64,000 nt of DNA from Punctularia strigosozonata HHB-11173 SS5 (taxonomy: Eukaryota; Basidiomycota; Agaricomycetes; Corticiales; Punctulariaceae): positions 734,170 to 798,169 of the forward strand of contig NW_006767443.1 in assembly GCF_000264995.1 (NCBI RefSeq), read 5' to 3'. Below are positions 21,907 to 34,068 of the stretch, one piece after another. A program made the position numbers and the translations under genes. The notes under the pieces were generated by a model, which made no database searches, was not told the origin of the DNA, and saw only the letters and a list, made by a program, of their open reading frames with translations. Position 1 is the first letter of the stretch, and every line of letters starts with the position of its first letter.

Positions 21907-23234
21907 TTACGAGAGTGCCCGAACCACGCCCTCGAATGTCGCAAACGTGACCATATTAACCGGGATGGCCCTGTTCATAGTGATCGGTCAGAGCAAAACC
22001 GGGACAGACCAAAGCGGGACGAAATTACCGGATCAGCGTCGGAGCGATGCCTCGGAAGAAGATTCTGGGTCCGTCATCCCGGTACGAATGAACGATCGTC
22101 GACCAGGTATTACGATATTTGCCTCTATACAGATCCCCGCCCTGAGCCTGCGAGGCCTGCACTCGGGTCTTGACGACGTCGAAAGGGAAGGTTGATACCC
22201 AGCTTGCTATGCCTGCGAGGGCACCAGCGAGAAGCAGCGCGGGCCATGAGTGAGAATTGATCTCGGACTCGGCTTGTGAGACGAGGGATGACGCGTCGTA
22301 AGGCTGTTCTTGGCGTTCCCTAGACCCTGATGGTGGTGGAGGCGGTGAGGCTGTAGTGCGTTGAGGCCGAGCAAAGTAACGGCAGGTCGCCTCATACTGA
22401 GCATCCGGGAGGAAAACGATAAGGACTGCGAATTCGTGATCGCAGAGGACGGAGGGCTCACCGCCGCAAAGTATGCGCCGTAGCCACAATCACGCAAAGC
22501 GGTGGACGTGATGCCACGGTAAAGCCCCTTGACACCATGTTGGCGGACAATTTGTCGGGCTACGTCAAGTGCATTGGGTCGGAAGGCAGGGTCGACGTGA
22601 TTCTGTTGGTGAATCTTGATGAGCTCCGTTGGGGTCGTAACCAGCCTATCGAGGGTGGGTCCTGTGTCAGCAGGTCGTCGGAGAGAGGATGCGTAGGAAC
22701 GTACGCGGAGATAATCCCACTCCCCGCGCCGGCCAGGCCGACCTGCCATAACGTCGGAACATCGTCTTCATGAGAGAGCTGAGCTTTCATGAGAAACCGG
22801 TAGGAGGCGAAAACGACGCCATTCAGCAGAGCGCAAGTCGCCTGTCATTGCGAGGATCAGGCCGCTTAGGCCAAACCTCAGGCGGATGCTTTACAATGCA
22901 AGCAGAGAGAATGCGGACCAAAGGTGTCGTTATGCCCTTAAAGAGGCCCGTAAACCGCTCTTCCCGAGTGATGGTAATGAGTGACTGGAAGGTCGAACGG
23001 TACTTCGACGATAATTCGGGGTTCTGGAAGCGGACCTTCACTATGAACGATTAGTTGTGCATTCTATGCTGCCCGCGAACCGATCACGTACCTGTGTCAA
23101 AGGGATATCCAACGACCAAGCCTGCTGCCCCTATGAGAAACAAACAACGCGTAGGACGTCAGCTAGTAATCCAGGCCTATGATAGACCACTCACCGGCGA
23201 CCGTGCCAGCTATGAAATCAGTCGTAGGATCCAT
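21907..23234 (-). CDS. Mitochondrial carrier family (SLC25) transporter
   Basis: Inner-membrane solute carrier with the usual three tandem ~100-residue repeats. Exons join as MDPTTDFIAGTVAG, AAGLVVGYPFDTVKVRFQNPE (first Px[DE]xx[KR] signature), GLFKGITTPLATCALLNGVV, VGLAGAGSGIISA, VTTPTELIKIHQQNH (second signature), GLYRGITSTALRDCGYGAYF, LLLAGALAGIASWVSTFPFD VVKTRVQ (third signature) and IFFRGIAPTLIRAIPVNMVT. It ends VVRALS and TAA at 21909-21907. Each splice restores frame and motif. The sequence style is closest to the carnitine/ornithine/SLC25A45-48 branch, but the substrate cannot be named from the sequence. A basic/proline stretch (PPPPPSGSRERQEQP) separates repeats two and three. Confidence 0.88.
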
Positions 23235-25866
23235 GATCTCCGCTTTACGCAATCATCCACGAGGTGACAGGTGAGATCAACAATCAACGCGAAGAATACA
23301 GGTCCTTGAGAATATCCGTGGTGGAAGGTGTTCGTGAGTAACCTGGTGGGGGAGCCTCTTTGCGTTGCTGCCACGCATGTCCTTGAGCTCCGACCATGAC
23401 GGTCATCTCGGATCTTCTGATGCAGGAGGCTGCGATGCCTAGCTAAATCGATACACGGAGCTGGCGGCTGCTTGCCTAGTCTATTCCGAGTCTCACATAC
23501 TGGCTTCACGCCCAGAAGGCGCGTTATCCGAACAGGTCTTTCGCCACCAGCGTTGTACTCGCGGAGTCGCTACCAGTGCTCCGAGGACGGATCGGATTGG
23601 TTTGGGAACTCTCGGAGCCAGCTGTGAGTGCCGCACAACCACTCTCGACACGAGTAGGGCATTCTCAGGACTCCTACGGAATGGTAAGCTATCATCATCA
23701 TGCCATACGGGCGTAACGCATATGCGGCGCTATGTTGAAACACGCATATAGAGTTCGAACTGTGAAATCCTTGATGAGCAACCACGTCCTCTACGAGAAT
23801 ACCTCGGTCTTAGTGCGGGACGGTCCATCTGGGTTCGTGCGGCGAGCGTTTACTTCACGTTGTACCGCTGGCACCGCAGTCTGAGCGGCTCGCCCTACAG
23901 CATCGATGCCGTTCTGTGGAGCTCCATTGATGTACATGGCTTCAGTGCGCGGGCTTCTTTCGCAGCTCATTTAACACTTGTTTGGTACAGGCGGCAAGGG
24001 TCGTACTTCGATAGCGGCACAGATAGCAATTGAAGCCGCACTTTCCGGAGTCATGCCCTCTCATCAAATCAGATCGCTCAGCTCATTGCCGTGATACCCT
24101 CTCACTCGGAGGAGTACCCCAAGACTTGGTAATCTAGCGGCTTCGAAGCCGATTCATGCTGTCCTGAGTTCAAGCCCAGTTAGTATTTTGATTCATGTGG
24201 ACGTCGCTCGTACTCATCCTTCATCTCCGCGGATAACAGATTTCATGAAACAACGCTTCGCGCGATTCGTGTAGACAACTCGTCATATTGCGCATACGAA
24301 TCAACCACCTACCGACAGTATCACGTACAGGACTCTCAAGATACGGCGAACAGCCTGGATCGCGGGGGTCACCACAGATTGAAGTTATCTGACTATCCAA
24401 TCGGTGGAGATTCGAAGCTACCAATGACTTGGCCGCATCCTCCCAGCATCCAGCAGGACCACGGATCAATCGCCACCTGATACGCAAGGTTCTATGCTGG
24501 CGTTCTTGTCGATCATCGCGCGCGAGAAATCTAGGGCGTCGGAGCTCGACTTTCCATGGCAGGGCACTTCCGGTTTGGAGACCGCTGGATGCTTCATGCA
24601 CAGGTTGATCTGTTGTGCGATCTTCTCCTTGCCGCCCTGTTCGGTGCCTGATCTTGATGCAAAAGTACCAGCATTGCGCCGCCGACCTGCATCCTGACGT
24701 GTGCTGCGCAAACCCTGGATCATTTGCCGCTCGGTGGCGTTGGCTCACGATAGCTTGGCCTTGTTCGGTCCGTATGCTGCCATGGCGCAAATTTTTCTTG
24801 CCTTGGTGGGCGTCCTTCCGCTAATCGTATCTCCGCCTGAAGATCCCATACATGAGTATGTTGACGTAAACGCAGATTCTCCGGCCCGACTGTGATCACG
24901 ACGTGTCTCAGTTACTACCAAAGCCTGCTACATTTTCTCGTCCGTACGCCTTTCATCGTTCTTTGTATACACGCATTTGCTTTTCGCATATATCGTGAAG
25001 CTTTCAGTCCCTCACGAAGGGAACAGCCTCGACCAAGAACCAGGAGGTTGTCTCAGATCTGGACAGAAGTTTGCCAAATCAACGTAAACGTGTAGGCCTC
25101 TTCGCTTCCGCCTCCGCTTCAGCAGTTACCGTGGATGAAACGAAAACTCGTGGCGTCACCTGGCCTCGCAGCGCATGTTGCTGATGCACGTCATCCGGTC
25201 TCATGCAGAAGCGGGTCTTCATTAAATATCACATATGATGGGGCCCTAGATGGTTTCGGCTACATTCGGCCTTTCAAACTACGAAGACACATACGTGGGT
25301 TCAACTGTAGGAACGTTTGAAGGCCGTTATTCTTCATCGTATGTGCGATACTGGCCCGACATGGTGGCGGCCCTATTAGACGACGCGAGTGCCATCGGTA
25401 GGTTGAGCAGCGCTCTCGGTCGGCAATGTGTAGATAATGTGACGCCCAGTAATCTCGATTTGATTGGGCTACAATGGTGATTCGTTACACTGAAGCATCG
25501 CCGCGCTTCTTCTAACGTCGTTAACACAGCTGCCGCACTCACGCCATGACTCAAAGGTCGCGTTCACGGAGCATCGTTAGCGTGTTGAAAGAGGGCACAG
25601 GAGTGCTATGAAGGAGCGCACTCAGCCTTATCATTGAGTAAGGGTCGCGGACATTCCTGTTTGAGATTCGGCAGCTGACGATCGTTTCGCCACCATCGCT
25701 TCGCTACCGACTCTTCCGTGAAATCGGAAAATGATATAAATGGGCGACGTGTGTCTTTAGCGGTCCTTGCCACGAGGCACCGTCGGAGTCCGGGTTTTAT
25801 AAAGACGCTCCGAGGCGGACGCGACGAAGCGCTCCCTGCATCCACCTTTTGCTGTCCCCAACTATC
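23235..25866. other. 2.6-kb region without a recognised gene
   Basis: No family is recognised. Candidates with some coding flavour are a plus-strand frame at 25250-25480 (MVSATFGLSNYEDTYVGSTV, ending DLIGLQW) and a minus-strand frame at 24466-24723 (EKIAQQINLCMKHPAVSKPE). Neither could be extended by credible introns. A tRNA-like stretch near 24110-24185 was examined and not accepted. The region may contain a decayed or lineage-specific gene. Confidence 0.35.
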
Positions 25867-28800
25867 ATGGATCTGTTCAAGAGCGTTCTTTCCCCTCTCC
25901 TTGGTAGTGGAGGCGCACTTCCCGATACCCTCGTGAGCCACCTCCCCGTCCCTGCGCGAGAACGCTGATGCGATCCTGAATGTCAGAAACTGGTCGTCAT
26001 CGGTGGCACCGTAGAGACAGCTCGCAGAGTCTCTGCATCTGCTTGGAACGGCTTCGTAGACTGTTCGTCACCATATACGAACGGACGAACGTGCATGGAT
26101 AACCCCTCATCACAGCTTTCTTCTTGACCGCGCATTTCAGTCAGGACGATTATCCTTATGACTGGTACGCATTCCATTTGGATGTTCAGCTTCCAGAATG
26201 CGTTACTAAAGACTCCTTTAGGCTAATGCATTGGCTTTCGAAGGTGTGCATCTCAATTGATGCATGTGGAGGTTTATGGTACTGAACAAGGGCCCCTGTG
26301 GCAATGGCGTGCAGCAACCCGCGTGGGGACGAAGCCGCGAATTCGATATCACTACACGGTCCGCCGGCCGCTTAGCATCGACCTCGACCGGCGACCTTGA
26401 AGATGACGACGAGGATGAGCTGCATGGCCGCAAGAAACGGAAGGTGGCGTTCCTCCCGAGCATGGGTACGCGTTGATCCCAGTCTTGATTACTAAGCACC
26501 GACTAATTCCGTCTCAAGACACCAGTCATACCATTTACTACCGCGGTCATTGGCTTCGGGTATGCATCTGTTTTACGCGGCGCCAAAGTCGATCATTTGG
26601 CTCAATTGGCGTGTAGATAACGCGCGCGAAACGCTTCCAGGACTACGGACACTGTGCCGAGCTGAAGATCAGGTGCGCCAGAGACTCTCACCGGCTACCA
26701 GCGCTTTCGGAGCTGACGCCCGCCTCCGGTTCTCTTTCTCAGTGTCGTCGCACGCAATAATGATATCCTCAAGAAACTCGTACTGGAAGCGAAGAGGCAG
26801 TATGAGAAGGATGCCGAACACCGCGTGCACATATTCATGGCTGATACGTCCGTATACCTTCCTTTTAGGGAAATTGGCTCCTGACCCGGCCTTCTTAGGA
26901 CGTACGGCGGCTGGAGGTATAGTGGATCGCGCCAGAAACGTCCCATGAGCTCCATTGTACTCGAGCCTGGTGTGAAGGAGATGATCGTGGAAGACTGCAA
27001 AGACTTCCTGCGGTCCGAAGACTGGTGAGTCTTAGCTTGCATTCGTTCATATTGGCGAGTCCTATGACCAACTAATGACCGAATCTCCTTCTCACCGCCG
27101 TTAGGTATGCCGAAAGAGGTGAGTTCATTGATGCTTATGTAACGGTTTCGGTCTGACATTACGTTCCGCATTCAGGGATGTTAGTAGCCCGCTCGTCGTT
27201 TACACACCGGTGGATTGCTAATGTACACACCCAGACCGTTTCGTCGCGGCTATCTCTTACATGGAGTCCCAGGAAGGTTCGTATCATATGTTTCGGACTT
27301 GGAAGTACGACTGATAGCTTTCGCCAGTGGGAAGACGTCTTTGATACATTCGTTAGCGGGCGAGCTTGGTCTGGACATTTACGTCGTCAGCCTGTCTGGG
27401 AAGGGGTGCGGACTTCCAATGTCATTCCAGGAACCCGCCATTCATTCACTTCATTAGGATGAGTGATAACATGTTGACGACACTCATGGGCCATGTACCT
27501 TCTAGGTAATTAATGGCCTCATCTCCATGCCGCGAGTTGCTCACGTTCCTCATAGATGTATTGTGTTGCTAGAGGATCTAGATGCCGCATTTACGCGTTC
27601 CGTGTCTCGGGACAACGGGTCAACGGGTGCCCCTCCTGCTGCTTCGTCGTCAAGCACGGAAACGAACGCGAAGAACACAGAGACTAACGACGGATCTACT
27701 CTTAGCCTGAGCGGCTTATTGAATAGCCTTGATGGTGTCGCAGCTGCGGAGGGAAGGTGGGTGCCCGCTCTCGTTTATTCCATCGCACCGGGTTCTCACC
27801 ATACACCTGGAAACAGATTGCTTTTCGCGACAACGAACCACATCGAGCGACTTGATCCCGCGCTGAGCCGCCCTGGACGAATGGACGTGTGGATCAATTT
27901 CAAGCACGCGACCAAGTGGCAGGCAGAAGGCATCTTCAAGTGCTTCTTCCCCACGAAGAGCTCCTCCGTGTCGCGGAGCGACTCCTGCTCGTCTTCTCTC
28001 GAGTGCTCGCCGACGACGCCTCAAGACCCGTCGCAACAGAACATTCCCGTGCCTAAACGCAAGTCTGCACACTCAATCCCGCTGCTTGACGACGACGAGC
28101 TCTCCGAGCTTGCCAGGAAGTTCGGCGAGGCAATCCCTGAAGACGAATTCAGTGTACGTAGTGGATAGATTTTCGGTGTTTCCATCTCACCGGCCGTGTA
28201 GGTTGCGAGCTTGCAAGGTTACCTTCTGCGCAACAAATCGCGTCCTCGCGAGTGCGTTGACGAGGTTCAGACATGGTGAGGAGGTTTTTCGTTCCGATCA
28301 TCAACAGTTCATTGACCATCCCTCGTAGGATCCAGTCCGAGCGTGAGACGAAGGCGAGGCTGAAGAAGGAAAAAGAAGAGGTTAGTTCGTTGCCTTCATC
28401 GCATTACGGTGCTGACCACCACATCCAGGCCGAGAAGAAAGAGGTTAGTATCACCACCTACATGACAGCGTGAACTTGCCTGACTATCGATTAGGCGGAG
28501 GAGAAAGCCAAGCGAGAGGTTCGTGCTGCAATCTTGATATTGTGATGGTGTGTTGATAGTCTCCTCCTCAGAAGGAAGAGAAGGCGGCGAAGGAGGTGAT
28601 CATCTTCGGCTTTAGAACCGATCAAATTCGTTAACGAATTCGTGTACAGAAAGAGGAGCGAGAAGCGAAGGAGGCGAAAGAGGTACGCCATCTTGATAAT
28701 CTAGATAAGGCGCCGGCGGCGTTGACTGTATCTCTCGCAGCGGGAAGAAAAGGAGAAAGAAGTAAGGCCTCATCTGAGATCTGACAGCCACCGGCGATTG

Positions 28801-29174
28801 ATCTCGCATTATCGTAGAAAACCGAGAAGAAAGAGTCGAGACCCAGACTGAAGAAGTCCTCTCGCGGCGAGCTGCACAAGATCGACACGAGCATGAGCAA
28901 GCCGGCTCCACCGGCAGAGCTTCCGGCGCCTAAACCTCAGCCGGTCAATCAGGCTACGACCTCCGGCTCCAGCTCCAGCTCTGAAGCTGAGTCGAGTTCT
29001 AACACCGGCAACGAGGGGGACGAAGAGAGTGTCACGTCAGAGGAAGAATATATATCGAACCTCGTCAACGCTTCGACGGAATCCAAGGAATGCGACACCA
29101 AGACGAAGGAGAAATGGGTGTCCGTCAAAGGCGAGAGTACGCCCGAGGCTGTACCCGCTGCTGCTGCTGCTTGA
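25867..29174 (+). CDS. BCS1-like AAA ATPase with C-terminal charged microexons
   Basis: AAA ATPase of the BCS1 type; yeast Bcs1 moves the folded Rieske protein across the mitochondrial inner membrane. Fungi of this group carry several paralogues, so the exact substrate is open. Exons read [56 protein letters not shown] and [13 protein letters not shown] (BCS1 N-terminal domain). The Walker [21 protein letters not shown] is split by a short intron at about 27277-27330. Walker B is [12 protein letters not shown] near 27560. Next come [28 protein letters not shown] and [10 protein letters not shown] (sensor and arginine-finger region). The tail [16 protein letters not shown] leads to a Glu/Lys-rich segment made from tiny exons (28329-28830), then a Pro/Ser/Glu-rich end and TGA at 29172-29174. 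It runs tail to tail with VPS1, 279 bases apart. Confidence 0.88.
28329..28830 (+). other. Array of phase-0 microexons in the BCS1-like gene
   Basis: After the 52-nt exon ending [10 protein letters not shown] at 28380 come exons 28429-28443 (AEKKE), 28495-28518 (AEEKAKRE), 28572-28595 (KEEKAAKE), 28650-28682 ([11 protein letters not shown]) and 28741-28761 (REEKEKE), then one from 28818 (KTEKKE). Each sits between an AG acceptor and a GT donor and is a multiple of three long. All junctions are phase 0. The introns are 48-58 nt. Confidence 0.8.
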
Positions 29175-29452
29175 TTTCTATCTATCTACTTCCTCGTTAC
29201 TGTGGTCCTTCGCCTTTTTATGCTTGGGTAACGTCGTCTACTGTGTTTTCTGTCTTTCCCGCTGTTTGTAGACCTGGATTATATCTGTTCCGTACACGTT
29301 CTATAATGATGATAGACCTCAAACCTACCAATAGCTGTTTGCGGTGTTCACTCTGGTCATCGCATGCAAACGGTCTGAATAGCGGAGTGCCATGTATTAT
29401 GTGTAACCGACAACATGATGGATACCAATGCTCTACGAATAGTCCTGAGAAA

Positions 29453-32400
29453 TCATGATGACTTGAGGGTGACCTCGGATAGCGTCCGGAACGCCTCCTT
29501 ATACGCATCGAGGAGCGCCTTCACCCGCGTCCGCTCGGCAACGAGCTCCTCGTCCTCGTTCAGCAAGTCGCCGAACATATCGGGTTTGTACAAGGATGCC
29601 ACGAGGCGATTTTGGACGTGCTGCGACGTGTGGTTGACAAGGAAGTGCATGACGGCTTTCGGGACGAGGTCCTGTATCGTCTGTCGGACGATATTGAAGT
29701 ACGACGCGAGGAGAGTGCGGATGAGGTTCGTCTCCATCTCTTCGCGCATCGTGACTTGTAGGTTACCGTCTGTAGGGATCTATCCAAGCGACTCAGTGAA
29801 GGACTGTAATAGGTTTGACACAACGCCTCTTACCGCTTCAATGTGTTTGCCAAGGCTCTTCATATCAAACGCCGCACCGCTTCCGTCTCGCCTTCCAGCC
29901 ATAATCCCTGAATGCACGCTCGGATCCGGCCCGTTCACGTCGCGTCCAGTGCTGACGATCGCGCCCGGCGCGTCGTGGGCGGAGATCGTGCGTTCTATGC
30001 TCGACGCCGAGATCGGACCAGGCCCGTTTTGCCCGAAGAAGTAGTTGAGGAACGTGTCCTTCGCGGTGCCCGACCCGCCGGACGTGCCGGACGAGTGCCG
30101 CACGGTATGGGAAGAATGGGTGGAATGGTGGTGGCGGGAGACGGTGGCGTTGGCTCCGCGGACCGTGGACCCTGTCGTTGTCCGTGTCCGATCGTGAATG
30201 GTGGATGAAACAGAACGGGCATCGGCATGGCCTCCGAGGCCGTTCACGGCATTCCCATCGACGGATTCGTCGTCATCCGTCGGCGACAGCATGCCGTTGA
30301 TGGGCTCTGTCGACGAAGGCTGACAGGACCTGCGATCAGCCTGGAACACGGGTTATACAAACTAAACGCTTACTCGGGCTGGTGAGACGGCCTTTCGAGG
30401 TGGCTGATGTGAAGTCGTCGCTTCGCGCGCAGCATTGTCGGAGCTGGCGATAAACGCTGGGTGGTTTGTGTTGATGTACGCAACTTGAATATCGATCAGA
30501 CTTTGCGTGTACTCGGACGTAGGGCCGAGTCGTTCCCGCAACAGCTCCGAGACGACGTCCACGATCTGCGCATGTAACCGCGGGAAGCGTTGCAGCTCCT
30601 GCAAGGAAGGAACCATTGAGTTCATGTAGCGTCACCACACTCCAATCAGTACTCGCACTCACCGCACCCGCACAATTGTGGCAGATCTTCACCAACTCCT
30701 CGTACACTAGCTCGACGCACCGCAGGGCCGGGGCCTCGAGCAGCTTGATCTGCGGCTTCACCAGCAGGTCGAAAGCGACTTCGGGGACGAACAGGCTGGG
30801 CCGTGGCCCGGTCGAGTTGCGGATGGCTGTCCGTATGTCCTGATCTTCGAGGTTGGCCGTGGAGTCGATAGAGGCGAGCGCGTGCCCGAAGACGTCATTG
30901 AATATGTAGTAGAGCCGCGCCCCGCCAGAGAGCTCTTTCGTGGATATGTCGGGGTTCGTGCCTTCGATCGAGGAGACGAAATCCCGCGCGAAGGTGGTCA
31001 TCAACCGGAGAACGAGGGAACCTTGCTGCAAAAACGCAAAACGCGAAAGAGGGGAACGTCAGGGCTCCCGGTCCAATGAGAGAAGGATGTTGCCATACTT
31101 GATTCGAGTCTCCGAAGACCGCCGAATCTCCAAAGGAATTGAGTTCTTGTTGCGCTTGACCCATCAGGGTATTCAATCGCGCTTTCATGTCCGGTAACTT
31201 TTCGCGAATATGGTTCATCAAGACCTAGGAAAATAGAAACATCTTCTGTGAGCATCTCCCGTACATTCCATGTCCCGCTCGGACCACATGAAATGTGAAG
31301 GTCACCAGACATGCAGGCAAGTTCACAAGGACGTACATGGTTCAGGGTCTTGGCCAAGTACTTCGTTCCATTCTTATGCGCGATGTTCCTGTACGCAGGA
31401 TGGGTCTTGAAGAACTCCTCCTCGCTCTCCCGTGCTTCAACAAGCTCCTTCCCGACATTAATGTCCTGTTGGCTCCGGTTCACAACGCCAATAAAGCCGA
31501 GCTTTAGCGGATAGACGCGGCCTGTGAGGATGTCGAGTGCGTTGGTACCGGCATCCATCAGGTCGAGTTTCGTGAGAACACCGATGGTTCGTCGTGCCTG
31601 AGGGTCCACAGAACGAGCGAGCTTCAAGGATTCAGAGTTGGCAAGGTCGACGTTGGCGGCAGAGACAGCGAGAATGATGCTATGACGGACGTGAGAAGAG
31701 CATATGCAGGTCTCTCCTGTAGAACGTACCAGTTCGGTTTCGAGATGTAGTCCAGGACCAAATTGCGAATCTGCTTCTCGATGTCGCTCGGTTGGTCTCC
31801 GACAGGGATCTGGACGCAGCATTGAGAACTGGTTCCGCAGGATAGATATCTCCTTTCTACTAACCTTCGTCAAGCCTGGTAGATCCACCAACGTCAAGTC
31901 TAACACGTTTGGGCTGTAAATCCTTAGGTTGATCGGCAACTTGCTGATACCCTTGTTCTGGCCGGCGACCCGAAACGTCTCCTGTTCGATCTCGCGCCGA
32001 ATCTCGTTGAAGTCGGTGAAGCGCTTGTCGATATGCAAGAATTGGCCCCATTCCGTGAACCCGGTCGGCGCGTCGGATGCGGGCTGGTGGATGAGCTGCA
32101 GGACTAGCGGCCGGCGGGTCACGATACCGGAGCCGCGAGGCAGGAAGTCGCGACCGACGATGCTACAGGGAGAAAACGAGTTCAGTATAGTGGAAAGAGA
32201 ACCGACAGAAGGACATCGTACGTCTCGAGCACGCTGGACTTGCCCGCAGATTGACTGCCGACCTACACCGATCCCGAACATATGCTTCAGTTTCAACGAC
32301 AATGTGCACCGAGACCACCGCACGCACCACAGCCAACTGGGGCATGTCCAGCTCCCCTCCTGTCGTCCATAAATCAGCCGCGCATTCCCTGCGCATAAGT

Positions 32401-32472
32401 ACGCTCTGACATACCGAGATTGCTGAACGTGTCTTGAAGCTTGTTCACGAGCTTAATCAAATCCTCGTCCAT
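29453..32472 (-). CDS. VPS1: Dynamin-like GTPase Vps1
   Basis: Large GTPase of the dynamin superfamily, acting in Golgi-to-endosome sorting, endocytic scission and peroxisome division. The N-terminus [20 protein letters not shown] is standard for Vps1. G1 is [14 protein letters not shown] (across an intron near 32220), the switch region [13 protein letters not shown]3 [11 protein letters not shown] and G4 [20 protein letters not shown]. The stalk includes [20 protein letters not shown] and [16 protein letters not shown] hydrophilic insert replaces the PH domain ([20 protein letters not shown]). The GTPase effector domain closes the protein ([20 protein letters not shown], then [19 protein letters not shown]). 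Start is at 32472, stop TGA at 29455-29453. At least seven introns are present. The downstream neighbour is the convergent BCS1-like gene. Confidence 0.95.
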
Positions 32473-32914
32473 GGCGGGCGCGTATATCGTCTCAGAGTCA
32501 GATTAAGAGGTATATCGCAGCAGTCTCGTCCCGCAGACAGTTATGTAGAGCGCAGCGAGGCGGATGGGTGAGGCTGGCGCCGGAAGGACACGGACGAAGA
32601 CGGTATCAATGGCGTTGAAAGGACTTTCGCGTCGCGACGGCTGGGTGCGCCGTGCGTCACAGGAGCCACAGACACGTGAAGCCGGACGCGTACGTTTTCT
32701 CGAGAATGGACATGCAATAGAATATTTTACTGGACAAAGCTCGGGAGTTACGGAAGGGACGTGAGGCCGGACCACGAGGCGCTACGATAGGGTGTCAGGC
32801 TCAGGGTTTCGCGCTGGAGAGACCCTGCATCTACAGCCTGCGGACGGGAGGGAGGGCGAGAAAGCCATAGCATTCCACTCGTCTGTCTACATCACGGCCA
32901 CAGGCAAGACACGT

Positions 32915-33885
32915 CTAGATGGCCTTGCTCTTAACGAGCTCTGTAGAACGGCGTCAGACACGGAAGCACGAGCGAAACATGTTTGCAGCAAAGAACCTAC
33001 GTTCGACCTCTGCGATCGCACCCGCGAGGATCTCCTTCTGCGTCTTCTCGTCCTGGATGCTCTTGAGCACGTTCTCGATGACGTTCTTCGCCAGGTCCGC
33101 CTGCTCGCTCTCCTTCTGCTGCTGCTCATACCGCACCCAGCTGTCGAGCACTGCCTTGACCTCCGCCGCGAGCGCGACCTTCTGGTTCTGCACGAACGCC
33201 TCGGACTCGAGCTTGGCGGTCTCCTGAGTATAGTAAAGTAGCCGCAACAATAATGATGAGTCGTGCAAACACGGATCTGCGGCACTCCAGACGTGCCTTG
33301 GAGAGCGCGAAAAGACCCTCGGTGATCGACACCACGTCCTTCATCTTCTCCACCGAGCCGATGCGGTCCTTCACGGCCTGCGTGTGCTCCGTGCGCGACG
33401 CCTCGAGCACGTCCTTGATGCGCTTGATGTGCCCCTCCGCCCAGTTCTTGTACGGCTCCTTCATGCTCCGCGCGATGAACGTCGCCAGGATCGCGAACCC
33501 GACCGCAAGCACCGTCTCCTCGTTGAGCACGTACAGCTCCTGCGAGATGGCGGTCGCGAGCAGGCCGGTGCCGAGCACGACCGAGCCCGTCTTGGTGACC
33601 AGGCCGGGCGACGAGGGCAGGTTGTTGATCAGCTCGGACGCCTTTTCGGCCGGAGGCTTGGTGGCCATCGTGCGGCTAATCATCAATGGTAAATCTTAGG
33701 TACATGTATGGCCTTGACCGGTAGACTGCATGTGCACGTACGCATGGATTGCGCCCGACACGGCGGGGACTACCCGGCGAGGAGCTGTGACAAGTCCCAG
33801 TCAACGTCGGTGGCTCCCTGAGGAGAGTCTAGTCGGTATACACACCAGCGGCGCGCGCGGCGCTGAGGGCTATTCTAGAGGCCAT
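32915..33885 (-). CDS. ATP4: Mitochondrial ATP synthase subunit 4 (subunit b)
   Basis: Peripheral-stalk subunit b of F1Fo ATP synthase, anchored in the inner membrane by two N-terminal helices. The mature part reads KASELINNLPSSPGLVTKTG, LLATAISQELYVLNEETVLA, VGFAILATFIARSMKEPYKN and WAEGHIKRIKDVLEASRTEH, then a long coiled coil. The last intron (33003 to about 32945) turns an apparent stop into EVEQLVKSKAI with TAG at 32917-32915. Upstream, MASRIALSAARAA at 33885 looks like an import presequence and joins over a proposed 151-nt intron (33845-33695) to DLPLMISRTMATKPPAEK. That first intron is long for this locus and is the weak point. If wrong, translation would begin at 33686 or 33671. A transposon inserted about 180 bases upstream of the start. 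Confidence 0.88.
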
Positions 33886-34059
33886 GAAGTGCTGGCGGAC
33901 ACAGTGAACGGTATGAGTGCGATATTTCCCGAAGTAGAGGAAGAGCTAGGGCAGGCTCGGCTCTAGCTCCGTGGGAAAGATAGCAGTCACGGTTCACGTA
34001 AGCACACAGCCCACATCAATGCTCGGTGCTGTTGTCTACGGGCCTGAACGAGGAAGCTC

Positions 34060-34068
34060 AGAAAGTCG
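34060..34068 (+). repeat. Left 9-bp target site duplication
   Basis: AGAAAGTCG lies directly outside the left terminal inverted repeat and is repeated in the same orientation directly outside the right one (35336-35344). Confidence 0.9.

Noticed and set aside
24080-24190. Possible tRNA (GAGTTCAAGCCC with hairpin CGGCTTCGAAGCCG)
   Set aside because: The T-stem has a mismatch, the central hairpin has no anticodon loop of 7, and no acceptor stem pairs.
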